Shown in pieces: positions 18,214-27,174 of a stretch of DNA of 62,010 bases; positions within the stretch are counted from its first letter, which is position 1; each line of letters opens with the position of its first letter. Position numbers and translations under genes: made by a program. The notes beneath the pieces were generated by a model. It did no database searches, had not been told where the DNA came from, and was given only the letters and a program-made list of their open reading frames with translations. Source of the DNA: Dichloromethanomonas sp964477085 (lineage in GTDB: Bacteria; Bacillota; Desulfitobacteriia; Desulfitobacteriales; Syntrophobotulaceae); assembly GCA_964477085.1 (NCBI GenBank), contig CAYZDF010000009.1, forward strand, positions 1 through 62,010, written 5' to 3'.

Positions 18214-19626
18214 TTACGTCGGGCGCTCAATCAACAGTTCACTCACTCGTTCCATTTGCATACCACGTGAGCCTTTCACCAGAACCCAGGTATCTGGCCC
18301 CAGTTGCCTGATCTTCTCCATAGTTACCTTAACAGCCTGTTCACAATCTTCACAGTGATGTATTCTCTTCTGATCAATTCCGGCTTCGAAAGCACCCGCA
18401 GCAATATCCTCAGTCATTTTCCCGACCGTAATCAGCTCTTTAATCCCTAGTTTAGCAACAGTTTCGCCAACTTGACGGTGACCCGAAACAGAGAAATCAC
18501 CCAATTCATACATTTCTCCCAAGACGGCGATTGTTTTGTCTCCCCCCCGTTCGGCAAGGACAGAAAGAGATGCTTTCATAGAATCAGGGTTAGCATTATA
18601 AACATCATTGATAATCGTGCTTTTCAGAACACCAGGATGCATCTCTAGTCTCATTTTAGAGAGTTTTAATTCTTCTAACGCCTTAGCACCTTCCAACAAC
18701 GGAATTTTATTTACAAGTCCAACGGCTAAAGCAGCCAGAGCATCCATAACATGATGGTCTCCCGGCAACGGAAGATGCACTTCGGCTTTTTGCTCTTCGG
18801 TGACCACGGTAAATAACGTTCTGATTGATCCTGTCGGCAGGATGTTATCCGCACGAACATCCGGGCTGGTATACTCTCCCTTGATTCCGTAGAACACCTT
18901 GGAAATATTACACCTAGCAGCCTTGCTCACACTCCAATAATCTTCGGCATTGAGTATAGCCGTCCCACCGTCCGGCAGACATTCTATCAGCTCCCATTTT
19001 GCTTCAGCGATATTCTCTGGGGAGCCTAACAGTTCCATATGAGTGGTTCCAATATTGGTGATAACCCCCATACTTGGGCGACAGATTTCACAGAGAGCTC
19101 TGATCTGTCCAAGACCCCGCATCCCCATTTCCAACACCATAATTTCTGTTCCGGCAGGAGCAGATAAAATCGTCAAAGGTAAGCCAATCTCGTTATTAAA
19201 ATTCTCCATATTGCGATGGACTTGATATCGTTTAGCCAGTACAGCAGCCACCATATCCTTGGTGGTTGTCTTGCCACTGCTGCCTGAAATACCGATCACA
19301 ATGGGATTAAGCTCATTTCTCCAGGCTCCGGCTAAATCCTGCAGAGCCCTAAGTGTATCACCGACAGAAATAAGCCCTGCTCCTGAAGGTATATCAGGAA
19401 TCTCCATCTGTTCCAACTTCGCCGTCTCGGCAATAACTAATGCTGCCCCTGCTTTAAAAGCAGAGGTAATATACTGATGTCCATCGGTCTTTTCGCCTGC
19501 AATGGCCACGAAAACCTGACCTTTTTGTATCTTGCGGCTATCAATCGAACATCCTTGATAGATAACGTCTGGCGATCCGTAGAGTCTTCCTCCAAGGATC
19601 GTTGCTATCTTCCCGCTAATCAACAT
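18214..19626 (-). CDS. murF: UDP-MurNAc-tripeptide--D-alanyl-D-alanine ligase MurF
   Basis: Cytoplasmic ligase that adds D-Ala-D-Ala to the UDP-MurNAc-tripeptide. About 470 residues. The ATP loop is GISGSSGKTTTKDMVAAVL, followed by HRNMENFNNEIGLPLTIL and VLEMGMRGLGQI, all typical of MurF. NDVYNANPDSMKASL marks the C-terminal part. I chose ATG at 19624-19626, about 8 bases after AGAGGA; it overlaps the last 11 bases of murE, suggesting translational coupling. Confidence 0.96.
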   Translation of the reverse strand: MLISGKIATILGGRLYGSPDVIYQGCSIDSRKIQKGQVFVAIAGEKTDGHQYITSAFKAGAALVIAETAKLEQMEIPDIPSGAGLISVGDTLRALQDLAGAWRNELNPIVIGISGSSGKTTTKDMVAAVLAKRYQVHRNMENFNNEIGLPLTILSAPAGTEIMVLEMGMRGLGQIRALCEICRPSMGVITNIGTTHMELLGSPENIAEAKWELIECLPDGGTAILNAEDYWSVSKAARCNISKVFYGIKGEYTSPDVRADNILPTGSIRTLFTVVTEEQKAEVHLPLPGDHHVMDALAALAVGLVNKIPLLEGAKALEELKLSKMRLEMHPGVLKSTIINDVYNANPDSMKASLSVLAERGGDKTIAVLGEMYELGDFSVSGHRQVGETVAKLGIKELITVGKMTEDIAAGAFEAGIDQKRIHHCEDCEQAVKVTMEKIRQLGPDTWVLVKGSRGMQMERVSELLIERPT

Positions 19627-21094
19627 AACCAATTCCTCTTAGAGCAATCTCAACTTCTTCACGATCATCAAAGTAGATCTTTTCCGTTCCCAGTATCTGA
19701 TAATCTTCATGGCCTTTGCCTGCAATCACTATCGTATCACCTGATGATGCAATTGAACAGGCATAAGTGATCGCTTTGCGACGGTCTGCAATAATCATGT
19801 ACTGAACTCCGCCCAGGCCAGGGATGATGTCTGCAATGATCTGATCCGGATCCTCTGTGCGAGGGTTATCTGACGTCACGACAAGGGAATCACTCCAACG
19901 GCTGGCGACTTCCCCCATGAGCGGACGTTTTGTTCTGTCTCTGTCCCCGCCACAGCCAAAGACAGTAATGAGCTTGCCCTGAGTGATTTCCCGTGCTGTC
20001 TCCAGAACATTTTCCAGACCATCAGGGGTATGGGCATAATCCACGATGACCAGGAAGGGTTGACCTTTACGGATGCTTTGAAACCTTCCCGGAACTCCTT
20101 TTATCTCAGCAAGTGCTTGAACGACTACGTCCAATGGATACTTGGCCTCAATGGCCCATGCAAAGGCAGCCAGGGCATTATAGACACTGAACTTCCCAGG
20201 TGTAGAAAAAAAGACATGGACCTTGGAGTTGCGGTAATACACATCGAATTCCACACCTTTGTCGGACAGTTTGATCCCCTTAGCCTTATAATCGGCATCT
20301 GAATCCACCGCATAGGTAACTACTCTGCAAGCAGCTTTTTGCTTCAGGTAATCGGCAGCATTATCATCGGCATTGATCACAGCAAACTGCTCATTACCAT
20401 CCTGATTCATCCCTGAAAAGAGAAGTGACTTGGCGTGTAAATAATCCTTCATATCTCGATGATAGTCCAGATGATCCTGGGATAGATTCGTAAAGATTCC
20501 GGCATTAAAACGACAGCCATTAACTCTGCCGAGATCCAGAGCATGCGAGGATACTTCCATAACGGCAACATCCACTTTTGAATTCACCATATCGTATAGC
20601 AATTTTTGCACCTCTGTTGATTCAGGTGTAGTATGATTTCCCGGAAGTTCCCTATCAGCGATCCTCGCTCCCAGGGTGCCGATCAAGCCGGTTTGTTTCC
20701 CACCCATCTGAGCGATCTTCTCTACAAGGTGGGTAACGGTAGTTTTTCCGTTGGTTCCGGTCACTCCTACCAGGTTGAGTTTAAGAGACGGAAAATCGAA
20801 TAAGGCTGCAGCGATCAAACCGACCGCCTGTCGTGTATCGTTAACTCTGATTTGAGTAATATCCGTACTTAAAAAACGTTCTACTACCAGAGCGACAGCA
20901 CCCGCGTTGACTGCTTCCTTTGCGTAGTCATGTCCATCCAGCTTAAAACCGGGGATACAAACATAGATATCACCGGCAGTCACTTTCCGTGAATCGTAGG
21001 TAATCCCGGTTGCCTTGACCTGAACACCACCCAAGACCTCCACACCCTCAATATGCCTCAGGATATCGGCTAATGTTGTGCCGTTAATTGACAT
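19616..21094 (-). CDS. murE: UDP-MurNAc-tripeptide synthetase MurE
   Basis: Cytoplasmic ATP-dependent ligase adding the third residue of the stem peptide. About 492 residues. The ATP loop is VTGTNGKTTVTHLVEKI; NHTTPESTEVQKLL and VMEVSSHALDLGRV follow. The C-terminal substrate motif reads TSDNPRTEDP, the DNPR form that selects meso-diaminopimelate in characterised enzymes, so this cell wall should contain meso-DAP. I chose ATG at 21092-21094 with AAAGGGTG upstream over a frame opening 13 codons earlier. Confidence 0.96.
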   Translation of the reverse strand: MSINGTTLADILRHIEGVEVLGGVQVKATGITYDSRKVTAGDIYVCIPGFKLDGHDYAKEAVNAGAVALVVERFLSTDITQIRVNDTRQAVGLIAAALFDFPSLKLNLVGVTGTNGKTTVTHLVEKIAQMGGKQTGLIGTLGARIADRELPGNHTTPESTEVQKLLYDMVNSKVDVAVMEVSSHALDLGRVNGCRFNAGIFTNLSQDHLDYHRDMKDYLHAKSLLFSGMNQDGNEQFAVINADDNAADYLKQKAACRVVTYAVDSDADYKAKGIKLSDKGVEFDVYYRNSKVHVFFSTPGKFSVYNALAAFAWAIEAKYPLDVVVQALAEIKGVPGRFQSIRKGQPFLVIVDYAHTPDGLENVLETAREITQGKLITVFGCGGDRDRTKRPLMGEVASRWSDSLVVTSDNPRTEDPDQIIADIIPGLGGVQYMIIADRRKAITYACSIASSGDTIVIAGKGHEDYQILGTEKIYFDDREEVEIALRGIGYVD

Positions 21095-21182
21095 TCTTTT
21101 CACCCTTTCTACCCGGTTTTCATTGCAAATCACTTTTTTCCGAACTTCCTTTTTCCACTATTATAAACAGTTAAAATCGATG

Positions 21183-21217
21183 GCAGACCTAAAATGTTAC
21201 ATTATTTTTAGGTCTGC
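21183..21217. other. Stem-loop between spoVD and murE
   Basis: A perfect 12-bp inverted repeat (GCAGACCTAAAA and its complement, 11-base loop) lies in the 139-base gap between spoVD and murE. Neither strand shows a T run after it, so it is not a classical terminator. It could stabilise or process the mRNA, or partly attenuate transcription into murE. Confidence 0.6.
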
Positions 21218-21233
21218 ACGATCCATTATTCCT

Positions 21234-23291
21234 TTAGTCAAGCAAGGCCGAATTCATACTGAGTGGTATTCTCGGTCCAAAGCTTTCCATAGCCTCAATA
21301 TCGGGATCTTCTACCTCACGCCAGGGAGCCAAGGTAGGTTTTCCTGCTTCTGAGCCAAGGTAGAGAAGTACGGTTGACCCCTGTTCAACTTTGGCATCGC
21401 CGTGAGGAATCTGATCGATCACGTTCGATCCCTTCCCCTCCATAATCACTTTGAATCCAGCTTTTTTTAGAGTATTTTCGGCATCGGCAGGTTTGCATCC
21501 CAGTACCGAAGGTACAACTGCAGCCACCTTAATCGGCGGAAACTCAACGCCGTACATCGGCTTCCCTGGAGCAAGCGGTGCATTGGGATCAGGTTTGATC
21601 CCGAGATATTTCAAGGAATCCAGCATAACAGCCTGAACGATAGGCGCTGCCACAACTCCTCCATAGAACGGAACACCGTCTACAATAGCTAATACGGTTA
21701 AGCGGGGATTATCTGCAGGTGCGAATCCAATAAAGGATGCAACATATTCCCCTTGAATATAGCCTCCATTTGCTACTTTCTGAGCAGTTCCTGTTTTTCC
21801 TGCCATCCTGTAACCGGGAAGGAAGGTTCTCCGTCCCGTACCGTTGGTAACAACCGATTCCAGCACTTCACAAGCTAACTTGGATGTATCTTCACTGATA
21901 ACCCTTCCTACCACTTCTTTCTTAAAGGGCACGATCACTTCCCCTGTCGAGGAGGTAATCTCCTGCACTAACTGAGGTTTGAGCAGGGTACCGCCGTTAG
22001 CGACAGCAGATACGGCTGTTAAGAGTTGGATGGGTGTCACATTATTGGTCTGACCTATTGACATCGTAGCCAAATCCAGGGCAGTAGCCCGTTTCTTACT
22101 GGCCAGAATCCCTTTAGCTTCTCCTGACATTTCGATGCCCGTTTTTTTACCGAACCCGAAACCTGTCAAATATTTATAAAATCTATCCATACCTAGGCGT
22201 TGGCCAAGCTCAATGAACCCAGGGTTACAGGAGTTCTCAACAACTTGAACCATTGTTTGTGATCCGTGCCCGCCTGATTTCCAGCAGCGAATTTTCTTAC
22301 CTAATACGGTAGCATAGCCTGGGTCATGAAAACCCTCATTGGGCTTAAAAACTTTCTCTTCAATCGCAGCTGCCAGCGTGATAATTTTAAACGTAGATCC
22401 CGGTTCATATCCGTTCTGGATCGCAATATTCCGTCGTGTTTGCGGATCCGAAGCCTGATAATTGTTTGGGTCAAAAGTCGGGGCCGAGGCAATTGCCAGC
22501 ATTCTCCCTGTGCATGGCTCCATGACAAGGATGGAGGCATTTTTGGGCACTCTGCCTTCCATGTTCACTCCCTGTCCGGCCATGATCTTCGAGAGTTCTC
22601 TCTCGGCAAAGGCTTGGATGTTTTTATCAATCGTCAGTTTAACTGTATTACCTTGAACAGGCTGAATAAATTCATGTTGTCCATCGGGGATTTTGATCCC
22701 GTTCGCACCGTATTCCGTGAGGATACTTCCCGGTATTCCCGTCAGTTCCTTATCTCTGGAGAACTCTATCCCCTCCAGACCCTGGCTGTCTATCCCTGTA
22801 AAACCAAGGATATGAGCAGCCAGTGAACCATTGGGGTAAAAGCGGGCACTATCCTCCACGATACCGATCCCAGGAAGGTTGGCAGATTTAATTTTCGCTG
22901 CTATATCAGGAGATACTTTCTTTTTGACATATTCTAACGAAGTACGTTTGGTTATCCGCTCCAGAACTTTGCCCTTATCCATCCCCAGGATCTCGGCAAG
23001 CTTAGTCGCTATCTCTTCTTGTTTTTTAGACTTTTTAACTTCAGCCGGAACTGCGTAAACGGTCTCAGTGCTGACACTCATGGCCAGAACATTACCATTG
23101 CAGTCCTCAATATTCCCTCTTTTTGGGGCTACAGGAACTCCACGATAATGTTCTTCATCAGCTAGATTTTTGAGAAAAGGACCATCTCTTAACTGCACGA
23201 AGCCTAATCTGATAATTAATATCATCAGAAAGATACTGCATAACCCAAAAAGCAAGACAACCCTTTTGCGCATCTTCAAATAAGGTACCAT
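21234..23291 (-). CDS. spoVD: Class B penicillin-binding protein with PASTA domain, SpoVD/FtsI type
   Basis: Membrane-anchored peptidoglycan transpeptidase of 685 residues. One N-terminal helix (about 9-33) is followed by a dimerisation domain with the RGNIEDCNGNVLA motif. The transpeptidase domain has the catalytic Ser in SGxx-type box GSTFKI (S299), the SxN box NSCNPG (S354) and the KTG box MAGKTGTAQ (K499). One PASTA domain (about 590-655, VVPSVLGCKPADAENTLKK) marks it as SpoVD-like rather than Bacillus PbpB, which has two. ATG follows GGGGGTAG. It is the only PBP gene in the cluster and could serve division too. Confidence 0.93.
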   Translation of the reverse strand: MVPYLKMRKRVVLLFGLCSIFLMILIIRLGFVQLRDGPFLKNLADEEHYRGVPVAPKRGNIEDCNGNVLAMSVSTETVYAVPAEVKKSKKQEEIATKLAEILGMDKGKVLERITKRTSLEYVKKKVSPDIAAKIKSANLPGIGIVEDSARFYPNGSLAAHILGFTGIDSQGLEGIEFSRDKELTGIPGSILTEYGANGIKIPDGQHEFIQPVQGNTVKLTIDKNIQAFAERELSKIMAGQGVNMEGRVPKNASILVMEPCTGRMLAIASAPTFDPNNYQASDPQTRRNIAIQNGYEPGSTFKIITLAAAIEEKVFKPNEGFHDPGYATVLGKKIRCWKSGGHGSQTMVQVVENSCNPGFIELGQRLGMDRFYKYLTGFGFGKKTGIEMSGEAKGILASKKRATALDLATMSIGQTNNVTPIQLLTAVSAVANGGTLLKPQLVQEITSSTGEVIVPFKKEVVGRVISEDTSKLACEVLESVVTNGTGRRTFLPGYRMAGKTGTAQKVANGGYIQGEYVASFIGFAPADNPRLTVLAIVDGVPFYGGVVAAPIVQAVMLDSLKYLGIKPDPNAPLAPGKPMYGVEFPPIKVAAVVPSVLGCKPADAENTLKKAGFKVIMEGKGSNVIDQIPHGDAKVEQGSTVLLYLGSEAGKPTLAPWREVEDPDIEAMESFGPRIPLSMNSALLD

Positions 23292-23339
23292 AGAAAATCT
23301 ACCCCCAAATCTCAGGGGTAGATTAAACTCGTAAGGCTG

Positions 23340-23864
23340 CTACCTTTGGGTTGAGGCAAAAAAGCTCGTAAATATCCGAAAGACACTATCAAATATGGAG
23401 TTTGATTTGCCCTCGGCCGGTAGTGTCGCAGTCTTTTGAGTTTGTTCCACCCCTACCGTCTTCGTCGGTTGAATCAGGCTACTAGATATATATATCTTCC
23501 CCTCAGGTCTTTCCATACCCATTGCTAATGCTACTTTCTCAATTCTTGCTACAGCGCGCAGCTTATCAACTTCGACTTGCAGAAGATCATTTTCTACACT
23601 TAAAGCCTGAAGTTCTTTCTCTAAAGCCCGAACCTCAGCCCCCTTAACCACATTGGTATGGACAGTTTTTGCACCGATTAGTCCAAACAAGGTAATCATG
23701 ATGAGCATAACAGCTAAGCTTTGAACTCTTACCTTCTGAGTCTGAGATACTCTTTTGGCCGGAGTAGCTTTTCTGGACTGAACCATATTGGGTTGTTGGA
23801 TATGTTCTTTATACTGATAGTCGAAAGGCTCATCATATTGATATTTTCTTTGTGCCATTATCAT
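23340..23864 (-). CDS. ftsL: FtsL-like septum protein
   Basis: A bitopic protein of about 174 residues in the ftsL place, between rsmH and the PBP gene. A basic, Gln/Tyr-rich cytoplasmic N-terminus of about 45 residues leads into one transmembrane helix (about 48-66, SLAVMLIMITLFGLIGA). A heptad-like coiled coil with leucines follows (EVRALEKELQALSVEND to about residue 105), and then MGMERPEGKIY, the usual end of the FtsL domain. A Ser/Thr/Gln tail of about 45 residues is extra. Sequence in this family is poorly conserved, so the call depends on topology and position. Confidence 0.8.
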   Translation of the reverse strand: MIMAQRKYQYDEPFDYQYKEHIQQPNMVQSRKATPAKRVSQTQKVRVQSLAVMLIMITLFGLIGAKTVHTNVVKGAEVRALEKELQALSVENDLLQVEVDKLRAVARIEKVALAMGMERPEGKIYISSSLIQPTKTVGVEQTQKTATLPAEGKSNSIFDSVFRIFTSFFASTQR

Positions 23865-23885
23865 GGTATTCTACTCCCCTCCTGT

Positions 23886-24824
23886 TTAGACCTTAAGTTT
23901 CTCTGCAACTCTTAGCTTAGCACTTCGCGCCCTGGGATTATTCTCTTCCTCTTCCCTTGATGGCAGAAGAGGCTTTTTATTCACGAGCTTGGCTAATGCT
24001 TTAGCCCCGCACTGACAAACCGGGAATGCCGGCGGGCACGTGCATTGTCCCATCCAGGATTTAAATTTATTCTTCACAATCCTGTCTTCCAAAGAATGAA
24101 AGGTTATTACTGCAATCCTGCCACCATCATCCAAACAACGCAGAGCTTGGTCCAAGGCTTCATCTAAAACCTCTAATTCTCTGTTCACAGCGATCCGCAG
24201 GGCCTGAAAGGTGCGTTTGGCAGGATGAGGTCCTTCCCTGCGAGCAGAAGCCGGAACTGCTCTCTTGATGATATCGACCAGTTGTCCCGTTGTCTGAATC
24301 TTTTCATGAATTCGTGCTTCCCCAATGAATTTACCAATGCGCGAAGCCCATTTTTCTTCCCCAAATTCCTGAATAAGATCGATAATCTCTTCTACATCCC
24401 ACTCGTTAACAATATCCTGTGCTGTAAGTTTTCCTCTTCTGTCCATACGCATATCCAAAGGAGCATCCTGCATATAGCTGAAGCCCCGTTCTGCTTCATC
24501 CAACTGGGGCGAGGAAACACCTAGATCAAACATAATACCAGCAACAGGTAATAAGGCATTCTCAAAGAGTGTTGTCTCCAACTCCGCAAAATTCTTCCTG
24601 AAGATACGAACTCTTGAATCTCCAGCAAATTTCCGACGTGCATTCTCTACAGCTATATCATCCTGATCAAAACAAATCAGTTTCCCATCAGAACCAATTT
24701 TTTTTAGGAGTAATTCTGAATGTCCAGCCCCTCCAAGTGTGCAGTCTACATACGTACCATTAGGAATAGTGAAGGCCAATTCGACCGTTTCGTCGAGCAA
24801 GACGCTTTTATGTTCAAAAACCAC
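23886..24824 (-). CDS. rsmH: 16S rRNA m4C1402 methyltransferase RsmH (MraW)
   Basis: SAM-dependent enzyme that N4-methylates C1402 of 16S rRNA, the second gene of the dcw cluster. About 312 residues. The VLLDETVELAF start, the SAM loop DCTLGGAGHSELLL, MFDLGVSSPQLDEAERGFSY and the VITFHSLEDRIVKNKFK block are all present. A longer frame opens inside mraZ at 24938, but GTG at 24822-24824 with AAAGGA about 9 bases upstream gives the family start VVFEHKSVLLDE and avoids the overlap. Confidence 0.96.
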   Translation of the reverse strand: MVFEHKSVLLDETVELAFTIPNGTYVDCTLGGAGHSELLLKKIGSDGKLICFDQDDIAVENARRKFAGDSRVRIFRKNFAELETTLFENALLPVAGIMFDLGVSSPQLDEAERGFSYMQDAPLDMRMDRRGKLTAQDIVNEWDVEEIIDLIQEFGEEKWASRIGKFIGEARIHEKIQTTGQLVDIIKRAVPASARREGPHPAKRTFQALRIAVNRELEVLDEALDQALRCLDDGGRIAVITFHSLEDRIVKNKFKSWMGQCTCPPAFPVCQCGAKALAKLVNKKPLLPSREEEENNPRARSAKLRVAEKLKV

Positions 24825-24840
24825 GAGTGTCCTTCCTTTC

Positions 24841-25272
24841 TCAAATACCCAGATCAACGAGAGACTCGGCGGCTTTCTCATAGTTACTTTCAGCCTGGCT
24901 GCTGTATTCCTTCCATTTATCAGCATTCCAGATTTCAATTCTACTCATGACTCCAACCACCACGACATCTCGATCCAAGGCCGCATATTCCCGTAAATTT
25001 GCAGGTAATAAAATTCTCCCCTGTTTATCAAATTCACATTCGGCAGCACCAGAGAAAAAGAAACGAACAAACGCTCTGGCATTTGGTTGAGAGACGGGAA
25101 GCTTCTTCAATTTTTCCTCAAAGCTTTTCCATTCAGGCTCAGGGTAAAGAAACAAACAGTTATCCAGGCCCTTGGTAGTAATAAATTTTTCACCCAGGGC
25201 TTCTCTGAATTTGGCCGGAATAATTAACCGACCTTTACTGTCAACTGTATGGAGGAATTCCCCCATAAACAT
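24841..25272 (-). CDS. mraZ: Transcriptional regulator MraZ
   Basis: AbrB-fold DNA-binding protein that represses its own division operon by binding repeated GTGG elements upstream. About 143 residues containing two SpoVT/AbrB-like halves: MGEFLHTVDSKGRLIIPAKF and CEFDKQGRILLPANLREYA. I chose ATG at 25270-25272 behind GGGGTGAG; a GTG-started frame 8 codons longer is less likely. It is the first gene of the cluster, and its probable operator lies 29-58 bases upstream. Confidence 0.96.
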   Translation of the reverse strand: MFMGEFLHTVDSKGRLIIPAKFREALGEKFITTKGLDNCLFLYPEPEWKSFEEKLKKLPVSQPNARAFVRFFFSGAAECEFDKQGRILLPANLREYAALDRDVVVVGVMSRIEIWNADKWKEYSSQAESNYEKAAESLVDLGI

Positions 25273-25300
25273 AACTCTCACCCCACAAGGGTTCACCTGT

Positions 25301-25330
25301 TTACCACTTTACTCCACTTTACCCCACTTA
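25301..25330 (-). promoter_or_regulatory. Probable MraZ operator: three 10-bp direct repeats
   Basis: The minus strand carries TAAGTGGGGT, AAAGTGGAGT and AAAGTGGTAA back to back, each exactly 10 bases. Characterised MraZ sites are TGGG(N)-type repeats spaced one helical turn apart, just before mraZ, and this array lies 29 bases before the mraZ start codon. A further GTGGGG occurs at the mraZ ribosome-binding site, slightly out of phase. Confidence 0.8.
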
Positions 25331-25482
25331 ATTCTCCATATATTTAATAATTCCTGCAATAAAAAAAAGAAAACAAAAAATAGGAATTTAGTCCCTAATT
25401 TTTGCTTTCATCAAGACGTCAAACATCATTTAATAAGTTTTTCAATGTCATGAATTATTTAATTGCTGTATTTTACATAAAT

Positions 25483-26718
25483 CTAGTGGGCCAGGGCTGC
25501 AACACGAAGATATTCTCCATACAGATCTCCGACCATTTCCCGAACAATTCTATCTTTTACAGCTCTCGATAAAACATCACTCTGGCGTACAAAAGTGGGT
25601 AACCGAAGAGAATCAGCTTCCTTCTTCACCATACGATCAAAGCCCATCCTTATCTCTTCTAAAAACCGATGAAAGGTATAAATTTTAAATCGTTCTACTT
25701 CTTGATCCAATGCAATGAGCTCAAGGATGGCGATAACTAATTCCTCATAATTTGATTCTTTCCCCACTTCCAGCAAAAGAGCGAGTTTGGGGATAATATA
25801 TTCAAACAATAGCCTTCTATAGGGAATCCCTTTTAAGCCTAAACTCTCACCAAGTTTTAAAATTGCCTTTTCTCCTGGTGCTAAAAGGAAATTAAGGAAC
25901 AGCTCTTCATCTCCGATAGGCTCAATATAATATTTTCTGCCTTTTAGTCCTTTAAAACTTCTAATAACATCATAATACCCTAATTGAAGATTATAGCGGG
26001 ATTGATTTGTATTAAAATCTAAAATCCTTCCGAGATAATCATCCGAAGCAATATATTTAACTTTTACATTAGAGTCGGTAATCTTTCTGGTTCGTCCCAA
26101 AGCTTTCGTTCGAATGGCGATAATATTTTTATATCCTTTATTTACCAGCATATTTAAGGGGAGATTGTCATAAAAACCCCCATCCATGAAATGTTTTCCA
26201 TCTATTTTTTCTTGTTTGAAAGCAGGTAGATTAGCACTAGCCAGAAGATACTCGGTCACCTTCCCCTGAGGAATATCTTCCAGAAATAATTCCAAAGGCT
26301 TCATATCAGACAGAGATACGGTCACAAAACCAAACGACATCCTGGAATCCCGCAGACGTTTTTCATCAATGATCTCATTCAAAAGCTTTTTAATAAACGT
26401 AATGTCTAATCCTTTACTTTGAGCAATCTCCTTTGCTTTTTTCATAAAGTAGATAATACCGTCATGAGATATCTCTAAATTTCTAAGTTCTTCCAGTCTG
26501 GCTTCTTCAATATCAAATACCTGAGAAGGAGAGATGTTGTACCAGAGTTGATAAGCTTTTTCTAATTCCCCCTGAACAATCATAGCTCCGTTTAAAGCCC
26601 CAATAGAAGTTCCGGCAACAGCTCCGATCTCTACCCCCAGTTGTTGTAATCCTCTGCAGGCACCAATCTGATACGAACCTTTGGCTCCGCCTCCTTCTAA
26701 AACGAGACCGTACATCAT
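25483..26718 (-). CDS. Patatin-like phospholipase
   Basis: Cytoplasmic patatin-family acyl hydrolase (RssA/YlbK-like) of 411 residues. The oxyanion loop LEGGGAKGSYQIGA is at the N-terminus, the nucleophile elbow is AGTSIGALNG (Ser in GTSIG) and the catalytic Asp lies in FMDGGFYDNLP, so the Ser-Asp dyad is complete. The region after about residue 215 is family-variable and helical. The substrate is not known. It has its own promoter region between a terminator at 26788-26819 and the start codon, and is tail-to-head with mraZ. Confidence 0.9.
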   Translation of the reverse strand: MMYGLVLEGGGAKGSYQIGACRGLQQLGVEIGAVAGTSIGALNGAMIVQGELEKAYQLWYNISPSQVFDIEEARLEELRNLEISHDGIIYFMKKAKEIAQSKGLDITFIKKLLNEIIDEKRLRDSRMSFGFVTVSLSDMKPLELFLEDIPQGKVTEYLLASANLPAFKQEKIDGKHFMDGGFYDNLPLNMLVNKGYKNIIAIRTKALGRTRKITDSNVKVKYIASDDYLGRILDFNTNQSRYNLQLGYYDVIRSFKGLKGRKYYIEPIGDEELFLNFLLAPGEKAILKLGESLGLKGIPYRRLLFEYIIPKLALLLEVGKESNYEELVIAILELIALDQEVERFKIYTFHRFLEEIRMGFDRMVKKEADSLRLPTFVRQSDVLSRAVKDRIVREMVGDLYGEYLRVAALAH

Positions 26719-26787
26719 ACCACTCTCTTTCTTTAGGTTTAGACTTCAACTTAATAATATATCGATAATTCCTAAAAATAAAGCCAC

Positions 26788-26819
26788 AAAAAAGACCTTA
26801 CGGAATCCGTAAAGTCTTT
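26788..26819 (-). terminator. Intrinsic terminator after the DUF1858 gene
   Basis: On the minus strand a stem of 6 + 6 bp around one mismatch (AAAGACTTTACGG with CCGTAAGGTCTTT) is followed by six T. It lies about 30 bases after the DUF1858 stop codon and separates it from the lipase gene. Confidence 0.85.
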
Positions 26820-26848
26820 GAGCACACTATACTTAAAGAAATACTGAG

Positions 26849-27043
26849 CTATTGTCCAATTACCCTGTTAAGCTCTTCCACTAGTTCATCAGGGTCTTTA
26901 CCATGGGTCAGAGCAGCACCTTCTACGCTTTCCATGGTTGCAGATGGACATCCGAGACAATGCATACCTAAAGACAGGAAGACTTCAGCTGTTTGAGGAT
27001 ATTCTCTAAGGACTTGACCTATTACCATTTCTTTAGTGATCAT
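26849..27043 (-). CDS. DUF1858 domain protein
   Basis: A 64-residue protein consisting of one DUF1858 domain: VIGQVLREYPQTAEVFLSLG, then MHCLGCPSA with a CxxC pair, then a helical C-terminus. Such domains are common in anaerobes, alone or fused to hybrid-cluster or redox proteins, and are thought to bind a metal or take part in redox chemistry. It is a single-gene unit with its own terminator. No molecular function is established. Confidence 0.9.
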   Translation of the reverse strand: MITKEMVIGQVLREYPQTAEVFLSLGMHCLGCPSATMESVEGAALTHGKDPDELVEELNRVIGQ

Positions 27044-27174
27044 TCTATGTTCCTCCTTTTTATGATGTTAATATCGATGTTTAACATTATAAATTATGTC
27101 ATTATAAGAAGCAAACCCATTTTATTAATATTATCTTCGACAATTTTACATTATTTTATGATTACAGTTTATAA

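Noticed and set aside
22326..22826. A 166-codon + strand frame opposite spoVD
   Set aside because: Shadow of the transpeptidase gene; no family features and no start signals.
24825..24938. A longer N-terminus for rsmH overlapping mraZ
   Set aside because: The extension is not part of the family, and a GTG with a good ribosome-binding site gives the normal start.
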